Source of the DNA: Curtobacterium pusillum | GTDB taxonomy: Bacteria > Actinomycetota > Actinomycetes > Actinomycetales > Microbacteriaceae | NCBI GenBank assembly: GCA_002025645.1 | Contig: CP018783.1 | Span: 3,162,001 to 3,226,000 of the forward strand | Direction of reading: 5' to 3' | DNA length: 64,000 bases | Shown here: positions 39,715 to 48,833 of the stretch, piece by piece | Numbering within the stretch: position 1 is the stretch's first letter | How the letters are laid out: each line of letters begins with the position of its first letter | Notes under the pieces: generated by a model | Database searches by the model: none | What the model was told of the DNA's origin: nothing | Seen by the model: the letters and a program-made list of their open reading frames with translations, nothing else | Program-made: the position numbers and the translations under genes

Positions 39715-40794
39715 TCAGCGGACGCCGAGCTTGGTGCCGGAGATCGCCTTGTCGACGTTTTCCTTGGTGATGAGCGCAGGGCCGGTGAGGTCGGGGTTCG
39801 CCGGCACCTGGAGGCCGTACGCGACGTACTGGTATGCCTGGGCGACGGACTGGAATCCCTGGAGGTAGGGCTGCTGGTCGATCGCGAACAGCTGCGATCC
39901 GTCCTTGATTCGGGTGAGCTGGCTGTTCGACACGTCGAAGGTGCCGAGCTTGATCGAGTCGGTCTTGTTCGCCGACTTGATCGCCGCCGCGGAGCTGTCC
40001 GCGTCGACGACCCCGACGGTGACGACACCGTCGATGGAGCTGTCCTTGAGCAAGGCCGCCTTCACGGCCTGGGTGACCGCGGACGGGTTGCCGAAGTTCG
40101 CGGACGGCAGGGCGAGTTGCGTCGACGTCGAGCCGCCGGACTGTGCGCCTTCCTTGATGCCCTTGCAACGAGCTTCCTGATTGGCCGTCCCCGGCTGGGT
40201 GTTGACGCACAGAACGTGCTTGACGCCGGCTTCCGCGAAGGCCTTGCCGCCAGCCTCGCCGGCGATCTCGTCATCGGAGCCCACGTACTTCAGCGCGCCG
40301 ACGTCCTTCGCGGCCGCGGTGCCGCCCGAGTTGTAGATGATCAGCGGGATGCCCTTGGCGGTGATCGCCTTGAATGCCGCGTCCTGCGAGTCCGGGACCC
40401 AGTCCGGACCGACGACGATGTCCGGGTTCTGGGAGAGCGCGGTCTGCGCGAGCTTCGCTGCGTCCGGACCGAGGTTGTCGTAGTTCTGCGGGCCGAGGAA
40501 CGTGACCTTCGCCTTGGAGCCGTAGGCCTTTGCCGCGTCCTGGCCTCCTCGTTTCACCGAGGACCAGAACGGGTCGCTCGACGAACCGCCGATGACGACG
40601 ATCGACACGGTGCCGCCGGCCTTGCTGCCGGAGGAAGTCCCGGTCTGTGCGCTGTCGTCGTCGGAGGTGGTGGTTGCCTTCCCGCTGGAGCACGCCGCCA
40701 ATGCGAGCACCGTGGCACCGATGAGGACTGTCTGAGAGATGGCGATCGTACGCCGCCGGAAACCGGCCCGTCGATCGAGCTGCGGAACGCCCAT
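39715..40794 (-). CDS. Sugar ABC transporter substrate-binding lipoprotein
   Basis: A 359-residue protein with a signal peptide and lipobox (LALAACSSG, about residue 36) and a Ser/Thr/Asp-rich linker. The periplasmic-binding domain of the ribose type follows (VSIVVIGGSSSDPFWSSVKRGGQDAAKAYG, DGVVTVGVVDADSSAAAIK). It captures the sugar outside the membrane and hands it to the permease. ATG 40794 has a GGGAG site ten bases upstream; a GTG two codons earlier is possible. It is the first gene of the operon. Confidence 0.93.
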   Translation of the reverse strand: MGVPQLDRRAGFRRRTIAISQTVLIGATVLALAACSSGKATTTSDDDSAQTGTSSGSKAGGTVSIVVIGGSSSDPFWSSVKRGGQDAAKAYGSKAKVTFLGPQNYDNLGPDAAKLAQTALSQNPDIVVGPDWVPDSQDAAFKAITAKGIPLIIYNSGGTAAAKDVGALKYVGSDDEIAGEAGGKAFAEAGVKHVLCVNTQPGTANQEARCKGIKEGAQSGGSTSTQLALPSANFGNPSAVTQAVKAALLKDSSIDGVVTVGVVDADSSAAAIKSANKTDSIKLGTFDVSNSQLTRIKDGSQLFAIDQQPYLQGFQSVAQAYQYVAYGLQVPANPDLTGPALITKENVDKAISGTKLGVR

Positions 40795-41143
40795 GTTCAC
40801 GCCGCTCCCTTCATGTAGGAGTTGCAAACAGCGACTTTGCTGGTTTGCCTCGCGAGGAGTGGCTGAACAGTAGATCCGCGATTTCGCAATTGTCAAGACA
40901 TTCGGACGAACCAGGCTGATTGGAGCGCGCCGATCTCGTTGAACCGCAGCTTCGTCCGCGGCGCGGCCATCGTTGGTCGCGTTGCGGGTCGGATCGTTCC
41001 CGCGCTGTGGCTCACGCACGTCGCGAGAGCGGGAAAGCGATTCTCGCCAGCTTCCACCGATGCCCGCCGTGTGGTGCGAGCAGCTGGGAGCCAGTAGAGT
41101 GAGGCCTTCTGGAACGTTCCAGATCACCTCGAAGGAGAGCGCC
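40795..41143. promoter_or_regulatory. 349-bp divergent control region with two inverted repeats
   Basis: GCAAACAGC and GCTGGTTTGC (40824-40848) form an imperfect inverted repeat near the transporter start. TCTGGAACGTTCCAGA (41108-41123) is a perfect 16-bp palindrome 20 bp before the UPF0303 gene and fits a LacI/GntR-type operator. No coding frame of note lies here. The regulator that binds is not identified. Confidence 0.68.
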
Positions 41144-41662
41144 TTGACGCAGCCAGACGGCACCCGTTACCGGAACCTCGATCCGAGCGCCCTGCGCGAG
41201 GCGCTTGCCGCCGAGGAACTGCGCCTGACGTTCCCGTCGTTCAGCCTCGAGGACTCTTGGCGCCTCGGGTCCTGGCTGCGGCAGACGGCTATCGACCGCG
41301 GCCACGCGATCGGGTTCGCCGTCGTGTTCGGGGAGCAGCGCGTCTTCCATGCCGCGACCCAGGGTGCTGCCGCGTTGAACGATGCTTGGCTCGAGCGGAA
41401 GTTCCGGGTCGTGCGGCACTTCGGCCAGTCGTCGCTGCGTGTGCGCGCCACCTACCTGGCGGCCGGTGGGAGTTTCGAACAGGACGGGGCCCTCGACACG
41501 AACGAGTACGCGGCGGCCGGTGGAGCGTTCCCGCTCCTGCTGCAGGGCCGCCTGATCGGTGCGGTCGGGGTCAGTGGCCTCGAGATGCACGACGACCACG
41601 CCCTCGTGGTCGAGGCGCTCGACGCGCTCCAAGGCGATGCGATCCGGGCTGACGTCTCGTGA
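41144..41662 (+). CDS. UPF0303 (DUF336/GlcG-like) protein
   Basis: A 172-residue protein with LTFPSFSLEDSWRLGSWLRQTAIDRG at the start and AAGGAFPLLLQGRLIGAVGVSGLEMHDDHALVVEAL at the end, typical of UPF0303 in the heme-degrading-domain (HbpS/GlcG) superfamily. Such genes often sit in sugar or inositol catabolic clusters. The TTG at 41144 has a GAAGGAGA site, and no ATG is available nearby. It overlaps the dehydrogenase gene by GTGA. The reaction is unknown. Confidence 0.85.
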   Translation: MTQPDGTRYRNLDPSALREALAAEELRLTFPSFSLEDSWRLGSWLRQTAIDRGHAIGFAVVFGEQRVFHAATQGAAALNDAWLERKFRVVRHFGQSSLRVRATYLAAGGSFEQDGALDTNEYAAAGGAFPLLLQGRLIGAVGVSGLEMHDDHALVVEALDALQGDAIRADVS

Positions 41663-42645
41663 CCGCCGACGTCCGCATCGCGATCATCGGCGCCGGGAAG
41701 ATGGCGGCCGTGCACGCCGCCAACGTGGCCCGCACCGACGGCGCCGTCCTGACCGCGGTCGCCGGCGGGTCAGGCGCGTCGGTGCTCGCCGTGCGCCACG
41801 GTGCCGCCGTCCTCGATGTCGACGCGGCGTTCGCCGACCCGAGCATCGATGCGGTGGTCATCGCCTCGCCGAACCCGCTGCACGCCACGCACATCACGCA
41901 GGCGGTCGCCGGCGGCAAGGCCGTCCTGGTGGAGAAGCCCGTCGACCTCGACATCGCCCGGGTCGACGCGTGCATCGCGGCCGTCGGAGCTGCGGCAGAC
42001 CGGGTCGTCGTCGCCTTCAACCGTCGCTTCGACCCGTCGTTCGCCGCCCTGCGCGACCGGTTGCTGGCTGGTGAGATCGGCCCGCTGGAGCAGCTCGCCA
42101 TCGTCAGTCGCGACCCCGCGCCGCCGCCCATCGCCTACGTGCCGGGGTCCGGTGGGCTGTTCCGCGACATGACCATCCACGACCTCGACATGGCGCGTTG
42201 GCTCGGCGGCGACGTGACGTCCGTCCACGCAGCCGGTCAGGTGCGTGATCCCGAGGTCGCGGCCCTCGACGACGTCTCTGGTGCGGTGATCACCCTGACC
42301 ACGGCTGCCGGTGCACTCGTCACGATCGTCGATGCGCGGAGCAACGCATCCGGGTACGACCAGCGACTCGAAGCGTACGGTCCGGCGGGTACGCTCGCGG
42401 TCGGCAACCGGACCGCGACTTCGGTCACCGCGTCGACCACCGCCGGCGTCGGCGCGGGCGACCTCGCCATCAGCCACTACGGTGACCGGTACCGCGAGGC
42501 GTACGCGGCCGAGATCGCCCACCTCGTCGCGGTCGCCAGGGGCGAGGAGACTCCGCGGGCGACACTCGAGGACGGCCGGCGTGCTCTCCTGCTCGCCGAC
42601 GCGGCAACGGAGTCGCACCGCACGGCGACGCGGGTCGCCATCTGA
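41659..42645 (+). CDS. Gfo/Idh/MocA-family dehydrogenase
   Basis: A 328-residue NAD(P)-dependent sugar or inositol dehydrogenase. The N-terminal Rossmann motif is IIGAGKMAAVHAANVAR, the catalytic-region EKPVDLD follows near residue 95, and the C-terminal domain carries the GGLFRDMTIHDLDMARWL motif with the active-site Asp/His pair. It is coupled to the UPF0303 gene and divergent from the sugar importer. Together they probably import and oxidise a sugar or cyclitol. Confidence 0.92.
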   Translation: MTADVRIAIIGAGKMAAVHAANVARTDGAVLTAVAGGSGASVLAVRHGAAVLDVDAAFADPSIDAVVIASPNPLHATHITQAVAGGKAVLVEKPVDLDIARVDACIAAVGAAADRVVVAFNRRFDPSFAALRDRLLAGEIGPLEQLAIVSRDPAPPPIAYVPGSGGLFRDMTIHDLDMARWLGGDVTSVHAAGQVRDPEVAALDDVSGAVITLTTAAGALVTIVDARSNASGYDQRLEAYGPAGTLAVGNRTATSVTASTTAGVGAGDLAISHYGDRYREAYAAEIAHLVAVARGEETPRATLEDGRRALLLADAATESHRTATRVAI

Positions 42646-42667
42646 CGGCTCAGTGGGCGCCCGGTGT

Positions 42668-42697
42668 CGTCGCCGTGCCGACGTCGGCACGGCGACG
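42668..42697. terminator. 30-bp perfect palindrome, bidirectional terminator
   Basis: CGTCGCCGTGCCGAC followed directly by its complement, between the convergent dehydrogenase and DUF3500 genes. Confidence 0.75.
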
Positions 42698-42737
42698 GCG
42701 TCGGGTCCGTGGGTGAGGGCGCCTCGTCGAGCGTGGC

Positions 42738-43994
42738 TCAGCTGTCGTTGCCGGGTGCGCCACCAGCGGGAGCGCCTCCGCCGGTGCCGTTGCTCGCGGA
42801 TTGCTGCTCCACGCTGTTCGCGTAGTCGTTGGACGGGTCGCGGTAGATGGTGTGGACGTGACCCCATCCGGAGGTGCTGACGCCGTCGACGTCGGCGCCG
42901 GCGGATCCGTTCTGGGACTGGAAGCCGACGTAGACGTTCGGTCCGGAGACGGAGAAGTTGATGCCGTCGCCACTCGACAGGTCGTACGTCGTCTCACCAG
43001 ACCAGGCGATGACGGTGTCGTCGAGGGTTGCCTCGATCTCCGCGCGGGTGGTGGTGGCGCTCTCGGCGTCGGCCATGCCCGACCAGTTCGCGATCAGGTC
43101 GAGCAGCAGGTCGCGTTGCTCGTCGGAGAGGTCGGAGCCGGAGAGCCCGGATCCGGTGGTGGAGTCGCAGGTGTCACCGGGGGCGCACATCGTGACGTCC
43201 CCTGAGGTGAGAGTCTCCTGCTGCGCGGTGGTGAGGCTGTCGTAGAACGCGAACGCGTCCTCGTAGATGCTGCCGAACGTCTGCACCTGGTCGCCGTCGG
43301 AGTCCTCGTACACGGCGGGCTGCATGCCGAGGTGCGTGGGGGCGAACGTGATCGCGTTCGAGGAACCGTCGAGGGTGGCGTTGATGCCGAGGTGGTGGCC
43401 GCCGAACTGGACCTCGTAGGCGCTGGTGGCGGATGCGTCGCCGAAGAAGGCGATGTAGTACTGGCCGAGGGACTGCTCGGTGCTGCTGCTGTTCTCCTTC
43501 AGGTACTGGTCGCCACCGATGATGTCGACCACCTGCTGGTAGCCGTCGTCGCTGAGGAGCGCTTCCATGACCTGCATCGCGGCGATCTGCTGCGCTTCGG
43601 ACAGGTCGGCGATGTTCAGACCGGCGCGCTGGACGAACGTGACGGGGAAGTTCGACCAGGAGGTGGTCTTGGTCTCGTCGTCGTAGTCGTAGGTGACGGC
43701 CTCGACCTGCTCGTCGCTGAGGGTCGCGAGGAACGCCTCGACGGCGGTGGTGGTGTTGTCGACCGTCTCCTCGGTCGTCGCTGCGTCCGACTCGGTCACC
43801 TTCGTCGACGCAGCGGCGACGGTGGTTGTGCCGGATGCGGACGTCGTGCTGCTGCCCGAGGACGACCCGGTGATGGAAGGGGTTCCGGTTGCGGTGCAAC
43901 CCGCAAGGGTGATGCCAACGGCCAGGAGCAGGCTCGATCCGAGGAGGAGCTTCTGGCGTCGCGAGCGCTTGGTGGTGGGCGTGTGCTTCGTCAT
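42738..43994 (-). CDS. DUF3500 lipoprotein
   Basis: A 418-residue secreted protein with a lipobox (ITLAGCTA), a Ser/Thr-rich linker and a DUF3500 domain. That domain includes VTYDYDDETKTTSWSNFP, EVQFGGHHLGINATLDG, FAPTHLGMQPA and the end VSTSGWGHVHTIYRDPSNDY. DUF3500 proteins are exported and have no assigned reaction; the paired histidines suggest a metal site. A TGTC/TGGA-rich leader separates it from the MFS gene on the other strand. Confidence 0.85.
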   Translation of the reverse strand: MTKHTPTTKRSRRQKLLLGSSLLLAVGITLAGCTATGTPSITGSSSGSSTTSASGTTTVAAASTKVTESDAATTEETVDNTTTAVEAFLATLSDEQVEAVTYDYDDETKTTSWSNFPVTFVQRAGLNIADLSEAQQIAAMQVMEALLSDDGYQQVVDIIGGDQYLKENSSSTEQSLGQYYIAFFGDASATSAYEVQFGGHHLGINATLDGSSNAITFAPTHLGMQPAVYEDSDGDQVQTFGSIYEDAFAFYDSLTTAQQETLTSGDVTMCAPGDTCDSTTGSGLSGSDLSDEQRDLLLDLIANWSGMADAESATTTRAEIEATLDDTVIAWSGETTYDLSSGDGINFSVSGPNVYVGFQSQNGSAGADVDGVSTSGWGHVHTIYRDPSNDYANSVEQQSASNGTGGGAPAGGAPGNDS

Positions 43995-44139
43995 GGGGAG
44001 GACCGTAGGAACGGAGTCTGTACGGATGGAGAGGTATCCGTTTGGGTTTCGGTAAGAGCTCTCGTCGAAGAGTCGTAGCTCGCTCACAAGAAACGAGGAC
44101 GTGGTGTTGCCGTCGTCGGACGTTGCTGCTCCGATTCAA

Positions 44140-44157
44140 TTGTGTAACGATACACAA
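44140..44157. promoter_or_regulatory. Inverted repeat operator at the MFS start codon
   Basis: TTGTGTA-ACGA-TACACAA has 7-bp perfect arms and ends directly before the GTG at 44158. It would block transcription of a near-leaderless message. A TetR-, MarR- or PadR-like repressor would fit; the LacI gene two positions downstream is another candidate. Confidence 0.68.
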
Positions 44158-45411
44158 GTGCATCCGAATCCAACCCCCGCTGGACAGCGGGGTGCCGTCA
44201 TCCTGATCCTGCTCGCTGCGGCCACCTTCGTCTCGATGACCGCCGAGACACTCCCGGTGGGGCTCCTGCCGCAGATCGCCGGAGGCCTCGGGACGACGGT
44301 GCAGTCCGCGGGGTCCCTCGTGACGGCGTACGGCCTCGTGGTGGCGATCGGATCCGTTCCGTTGTCGGCACTGGTCGCTCGGTTCTCTCGACGGGCGACG
44401 CTGTTGGTCGTCCTCGTGGTCTTCGCGGTCGGGAGCGCCGGGGTCGCACTCGCGCCGTCGTTGGAGGTCGCGTTCGTGGCGCGCCTCGTCAGCGGTGCCG
44501 GCCATGCGGTGTTCTACTCATGTGCGTTCTCGATCGCCACCTCGGTCGTCCCGGAGACCCGGAGAGGTCGTGCGGCATCGATCATCGGTGCGGGCAACGC
44601 GTGTGCCCTGGGGCTCGGTGTCCCGGCGGCGACGGCCCTGGGCGTCGCTGTGGGATGGACCGCACCGTTCTTCCTCGCAGCGGCGATGTTCTGCGCGCTC
44701 GTCGTCGCGCTCGCGCTCGTGCTTCCACGGTCATCGCGAGTCGCCGGTCGCTCCTCGTCGACGCCCGTCGGGTTCTTGGGAACGTTCCGGCAAGCGACCG
44801 CGCCGGCACTCGTGCGCGTGGGGGTCCTGATCCTCATCGTGATGACGGCGCACTTCGCAACCTACACGTACGTCGCACCGATCCTCGGAGCCGCCGGTGT
44901 AGCGGAGGGGCAAGTGAGCGTCGTGCTGCTCGGGTACGGCGCGTTCGGCGTGCTCGGCCTGGTCCTCGTCTCCTTCGTGGCCGACTCGCGGCCTCGCACC
45001 GCCGCGGCCGCGAGCATCGCCGTGATGGTGCTGGTCCTCTGTGCCCTGGCACTGTTCGCGGGCAACCCGCTCGGGGCGAGCTGGTCCGTCGCCGTGTGGG
45101 GACTCGCGTTCGGCGGTGCGCCCGCGATCTGGCAGACGCTTGCACTCCGCGCAGCGCCCACGTCGACGTCGACGGCACCCGCCGTGGTGAACTCGACCTT
45201 CAATGTCGGCATCACGCTCGGTGCCGTGGCGGGTGGAGCAGGCCTGGCATCCGGTGCGACGGCGCTCGAGATCGGCAGTGCGGCGATCGGCGTCGTCGCG
45301 TTCGCGCTGGTGCTGACACGCGGGATGCTGGCCCCTGATCGTCCGCACCGGTTCCTGGGCCATGGCCGGTCTCGGGAGCGCAGGACACCGACTCCGTCTG
45401 CGAAGATCTGA
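44158..45411 (+). CDS. MFS drug/sugar efflux transporter (AraJ-like)
   Basis: A 417-residue twelve-helix transporter with TAETLPVGLLPQIAGGLGTTVQSAGSLVTAYGLVVAIG at the start, a family motif of the DHA1 efflux group. LVSGAGHAVFYSCAFSIA follows, and the loop between helices 6 and 7 is short. GTG 44158 directly follows an operator; a GTG 57 bases upstream would put the operator inside the gene and is rejected. The stop overlaps the LacI start by one base. Confidence 0.88.
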   Translation: MHPNPTPAGQRGAVILILLAAATFVSMTAETLPVGLLPQIAGGLGTTVQSAGSLVTAYGLVVAIGSVPLSALVARFSRRATLLVVLVVFAVGSAGVALAPSLEVAFVARLVSGAGHAVFYSCAFSIATSVVPETRRGRAASIIGAGNACALGLGVPAATALGVAVGWTAPFFLAAAMFCALVVALALVLPRSSRVAGRSSSTPVGFLGTFRQATAPALVRVGVLILIVMTAHFATYTYVAPILGAAGVAEGQVSVVLLGYGAFGVLGLVLVSFVADSRPRTAAAASIAVMVLVLCALALFAGNPLGASWSVAVWGLAFGGAPAIWQTLALRAAPTSTSTAPAVVNSTFNVGITLGAVAGGAGLASGATALEIGSAAIGVVAFALVLTRGMLAPDRPHRFLGHGRSRERRTPTPSAKI

Positions 45412-46439
45412 TGGTGAAGCCCCGCAGCGTGACGATGGACGACGTCGCCGCGGGAGCGGGCGTGAGCCGGATGACGGTGTCCTACACGTTCAATCGGCCC
45501 GGTCGGGTCTCCCCGGAGACACGAGAACGGGTCCTGCGAGCAGCGCGCGCAATCGGGTACGCCCGCCCGGACTCCGCTGCGAGGTCGCTCCGGCTCGGTC
45601 GGTACGACATGCTCGGAGTGGTTCTCGGCGAGCAGCTCACGTACGCGTTCTCGGACCGTCAGGCAGCCGATTTCCTCGCTGGGGCGGCGAGCGTGTGCGT
45701 CGACAGGGGGCTCGGGCTGACGCTCCTGCCGGTCGAGCGCGATTCACCGACCACCGCCAGGATCACGACGTTGGCGGTCGATGCGCTGATCGCGTGGACG
45801 TTGGCTGAGGACGACCCGATCATCCCGGTGCTCGCTGCGAGCGGGTTGCCCGTCGTGGTGCACGGCGGCGTCCACACCGCCGGCGTCTCGACGCTCTCCA
45901 TCGACGATGCATCGGCTGCCGCTGCGGTCGGCCAGATGGTCTTCGTCGGGAGGGGGAAGCCGTCGATCCTCGCTCTGCCCTCGACCTGGGAGCGCCGTGA
46001 ACAGGTCGTCCTCGGTCCGGACCCCGATGAGTCCACGTTCCCGGTGACTCGACGGCGACTGGTCGGGTTCCGTGCGGCGATCGAGGCAGCGGGGATCGAC
46101 TGGGCGACGGTCCCGGTGGCCTTCATGGAGCGGAACGACCCGTCCCGCGCCCGACCGTTGGCACGACGACTGGCCGATGAGTACGGCGTCGATGCCATCG
46201 CGTGCATGAGCGATCAGGCCGCGCTCGCGGCGCTCGGAGTGGTGCCGCCAGCGGTTGCGGTGTCCGGTTGGGACGGCGACGAGGCGGCGGTCGCGTCCGG
46301 GATCCCGTCGATCGTGCAGGATCTGAGCAACCATGGTGCGCTCGCGGCCGCCCGGGCACTGGACGCCGTCGGTGGGGCGTCGCCGCCGGACCTCCTCGAG
46401 CTCCCGTGGACGTTGGCGTCGGGTGCGGCTCACCGATGA
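45411..46439 (+). CDS. LacI-family transcriptional regulator
   Basis: A 342-residue protein with the N-terminal LacI helix-turn-helix (VTMDDVAAGAGVSRMTVSYTFNRPGRV) and a hinge (YARPDSAARSLR). A periplasmic-binding-like effector domain follows. A one-base TGATG overlap couples it to the MFS gene, which it probably regulates along with itself. The ligand is unknown. Confidence 0.92.
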   Translation: MVKPRSVTMDDVAAGAGVSRMTVSYTFNRPGRVSPETRERVLRAARAIGYARPDSAARSLRLGRYDMLGVVLGEQLTYAFSDRQAADFLAGAASVCVDRGLGLTLLPVERDSPTTARITTLAVDALIAWTLAEDDPIIPVLAASGLPVVVHGGVHTAGVSTLSIDDASAAAAVGQMVFVGRGKPSILALPSTWERREQVVLGPDPDESTFPVTRRRLVGFRAAIEAAGIDWATVPVAFMERNDPSRARPLARRLADEYGVDAIACMSDQAALAALGVVPPAVAVSGWDGDEAAVASGIPSIVQDLSNHGALAAARALDAVGGASPPDLLELPWTLASGAAHR

Positions 46440-46481
46440 GGAGCGCGCGATGGGAACATCGGTGCGGACGCCCCGACCCGG

Positions 46482-48029
46482 TCAGGGTGTGGTGCCGCTG
46501 TTCCCGGCGAGAGTCGCGACGAGTGCTCGGTAGCCGTCCGTGAGCGTCCGGGTGACGTCTTCAGCGGAGGCGGTCGGGACGCGCCACTCGCCAGCGGCCT
46601 CGGCGGCCGCTTCGGACAGTGCGGTCAGTGCATGTCCGAGGTCGTTCCGCGCGCGGATCAGATCAGGAGCCGCGAGACCCAGGTCGAGCGCGGTCCACAC
46701 TCCTTCCGTCCTCGTCCGGGCCGCGTCGAGCAGCACCGCCACTTGGTTCACGCTCCGATGGTTCGTGATGACCAGTGCGGCGGCGAGCCCGAGGAGCGCG
46801 CCGATCACGGTGTCGGCCGCGCGCGACCAGGCGAGCGATCCGCTCGCGACCGGCCCGGCGAAGTTCGCCATCAGGAGCGCCATCGGCGCGACGAAGACGT
46901 TGCCAGCGGCGTAGTTGCGGCTGACGAAGCTCTCGATGCCGAAGCCAGCCAGGACGGTGAGTCCGACGAGCCAGAAGTCGTTGACGTGCGCCAGTGGCGC
47001 GATGAGCACGTAGACGAAGACCCCGACGACCGTGCCGGCCGACCGGAGGAGCGCGCGCTCCCAGACGACGCTGGTGTTGCCTCGGTACACCGCGCCGGCG
47101 GCGACGATCGCCCAGTACGGGCGGTCGATGCCGAGTGCCGCTGCGGCGAGTCCAGCGACCAGGGTGCCGACGAGACAGAGCGCGGCGGACGACCAGAGCG
47201 GTGATGACCACCGCAGCGCGTACCGCATCGGGCGCCGTCGCTGCTGTGCTCGACGGACGATCAGCTCGCGATCCAACTCGTCGTCCGACGGCGTTGCGGT
47301 GGGGTTGCCCCGGCCCGTGGCGAAAGCGTCTTCCGCCGTGCGGAGGCGTCGAACCAGGTCGCGGACCTCCCGCTGTGGACGACTGGTCAGGGCGAGTGCG
47401 TCCCATGCCGAGCCGAGTGCGGCGATGACACGACGATCGTCGCCCGCGCTCACGGCGCGTTCGGCTGCGCGGACCGCCGTCGCTTCGGGACCGTGTCGAT
47501 CGACCAGCCATGGCGACATCGACACCAGCCAAGCGAACCCCGCGGCGCCCAGGTACAGGAGGAGGTCGCGCGGGATGTCGGCGACCCGGGTGGCCGGCCC
47601 GAACATGATGCCGAGCGTGATGAACGACAACACCGCCTGTGCGGGCGCTCCGACGCGGCCCGCGTCGCAGAGCAGCTTCTGCGCGGTGACGGTCAGCGCT
47701 CCCGCCGCGATGAGCACGGAGACCGACGGTTCGGCCGCCGAGAGTGCGAGCGACGCGGCGACGGCGACGAGCTGTCCGCCGGTGAGCCCAGCGAGCATCC
47801 GGGCGCGAGACGCGAAGGGCCGGTCGTGACCGAAGAGCGCTTGCATCGACCCGGCCATCGTGTAGAGGGCCAACTCGAGATGACCGAGCGATGCGAGCAG
47901 GAACAGGGGGACCGCCGTCGAGACGACGACGGACACGGCGAAGCGGTACCAGATGGGGGAGCCGGAGCGCCACACGAGCACGTCCCGGAGGCGGAGCGGA
48001 GGACGGGAGGCGCGGGTCATGTCGGCCAC
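46482..48029 (-). CDS. FUSC-family membrane protein (aromatic acid exporter-like)
   Basis: A 515-residue protein with two blocks of about five to six helices separated by a cytoplasmic helical region (VRAAERAVSAGDDRRVIAALGSAWDAL). The second block has the family pattern RPYWAIVAAGAVYRGNTSVVWERALLRSAGTVVGVFV. FUSC/YccS/AaeB relatives export aromatic carboxylic acids. The neighbouring MarR-ubiD-ubiX genes also concern aromatic acids, which fits. GTG 48029 or ATG 48020 may be the start. Confidence 0.85.
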   Translation of the reverse strand: MADMTRASRPPLRLRDVLVWRSGSPIWYRFAVSVVVSTAVPLFLLASLGHLELALYTMAGSMQALFGHDRPFASRARMLAGLTGGQLVAVAASLALSAAEPSVSVLIAAGALTVTAQKLLCDAGRVGAPAQAVLSFITLGIMFGPATRVADIPRDLLLYLGAAGFAWLVSMSPWLVDRHGPEATAVRAAERAVSAGDDRRVIAALGSAWDALALTSRPQREVRDLVRRLRTAEDAFATGRGNPTATPSDDELDRELIVRRAQQRRRPMRYALRWSSPLWSSAALCLVGTLVAGLAAAALGIDRPYWAIVAAGAVYRGNTSVVWERALLRSAGTVVGVFVYVLIAPLAHVNDFWLVGLTVLAGFGIESFVSRNYAAGNVFVAPMALLMANFAGPVASGSLAWSRAADTVIGALLGLAAALVITNHRSVNQVAVLLDAARTRTEGVWTALDLGLAAPDLIRARNDLGHALTALSEAAAEAAGEWRVPTASAEDVTRTLTDGYRALVATLAGNSGTTP

Positions 48030-48036
48030 GTCGCCG

Positions 48037-48783
48037 TCAGTCGGTCAGCATCACGCCACCGTCGACCGCGATGGTCTGGCCGGTGACGAAGCCGTTGGTC
48101 ATGCAGAACAGGAACGCGTCGACGACTTCGTGCTCGTGAGCAGTGCGCCCCAGTGGGATGCGGTCCGCGAACGACGCCTGCGTCGCACGGACCTCGACTT
48201 CGGGGACCTCGCGCCAGAGCGTCGTGGGCGTCCATGTCGGGGCGACGGCGTTCACCCGGATGAAGGGTGCGGCCTCGACGGCGAGGCCTTCGACCATCGC
48301 CTCGACGGCGATGTTCCCGATCCAGCTGCCCGCAGCGCCCTGCGGCCGACCGCCGGTGCCTGCGGTGAAGGTCATCGAGCCGCACCCGATCGCCTTCGCG
48401 GCTCGCCGCGCGATGAGCAGGTTCGCGAAGAACTTCGACTCGACGCTCGCCCGGATCACACCGAGGTCGGCGCCGAGGAACCCACCGCCCATCGGAGTGC
48501 CGACGAGCGACACGACGTGGTCGATCGCGCCGGTGGTGTCGAAGACCCGTGCGACATCCTCGTCGTGGTGTGCGTCGGCGACGATCGAGGACACGCTGTC
48601 CGGCCGGCAGGCATGCTCCGCCAGCGCGGATCGGGCGGACGCGAGCCGTGCGGGATCCCGGCCGACGATGGTCACCCGAGATTGTCGGTCGAGCACTGCG
48701 CGGGCGACGCCCAGGCCGAAGCCGGAGCTGCCGCCGACGACGAGGACGTGGTTACCCCTGTCCAGCACGGTCGTAGGGGTCAT
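48037..48783 (-). CDS. Short-chain dehydrogenase/reductase family protein lacking the catalytic YxxxK
   Basis: A 248-residue SDR fold with the cofactor motif VVGGSSGFGLGVARAVL, the strand MTFTAGTGGRP and the final GQTIAVDGGVMLTD. The usual YxxxK is replaced by GSWIGNIAVEA, so the general-base Tyr and Lys are absent. It may be a non-reductase relative or use a different mechanism. It starts next to the divergent MarR gene and ends 7 bp before the FUSC gene, so these two form an operon. Confidence 0.85.
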   Translation of the reverse strand: MTPTTVLDRGNHVLVVGGSSGFGLGVARAVLDRQSRVTIVGRDPARLASARSALAEHACRPDSVSSIVADAHHDEDVARVFDTTGAIDHVVSLVGTPMGGGFLGADLGVIRASVESKFFANLLIARRAAKAIGCGSMTFTAGTGGRPQGAAGSWIGNIAVEAMVEGLAVEAAPFIRVNAVAPTWTPTTLWREVPEVEVRATQASFADRIPLGRTAHEHEVVDAFLFCMTNGFVTGQTIAVDGGVMLTD

Positions 48784-48833
48784 TGTGTTCCTCCTGGGGT
48801 CGGGACAGCTGGAGTTCGGGTACGGTTCCGGCG

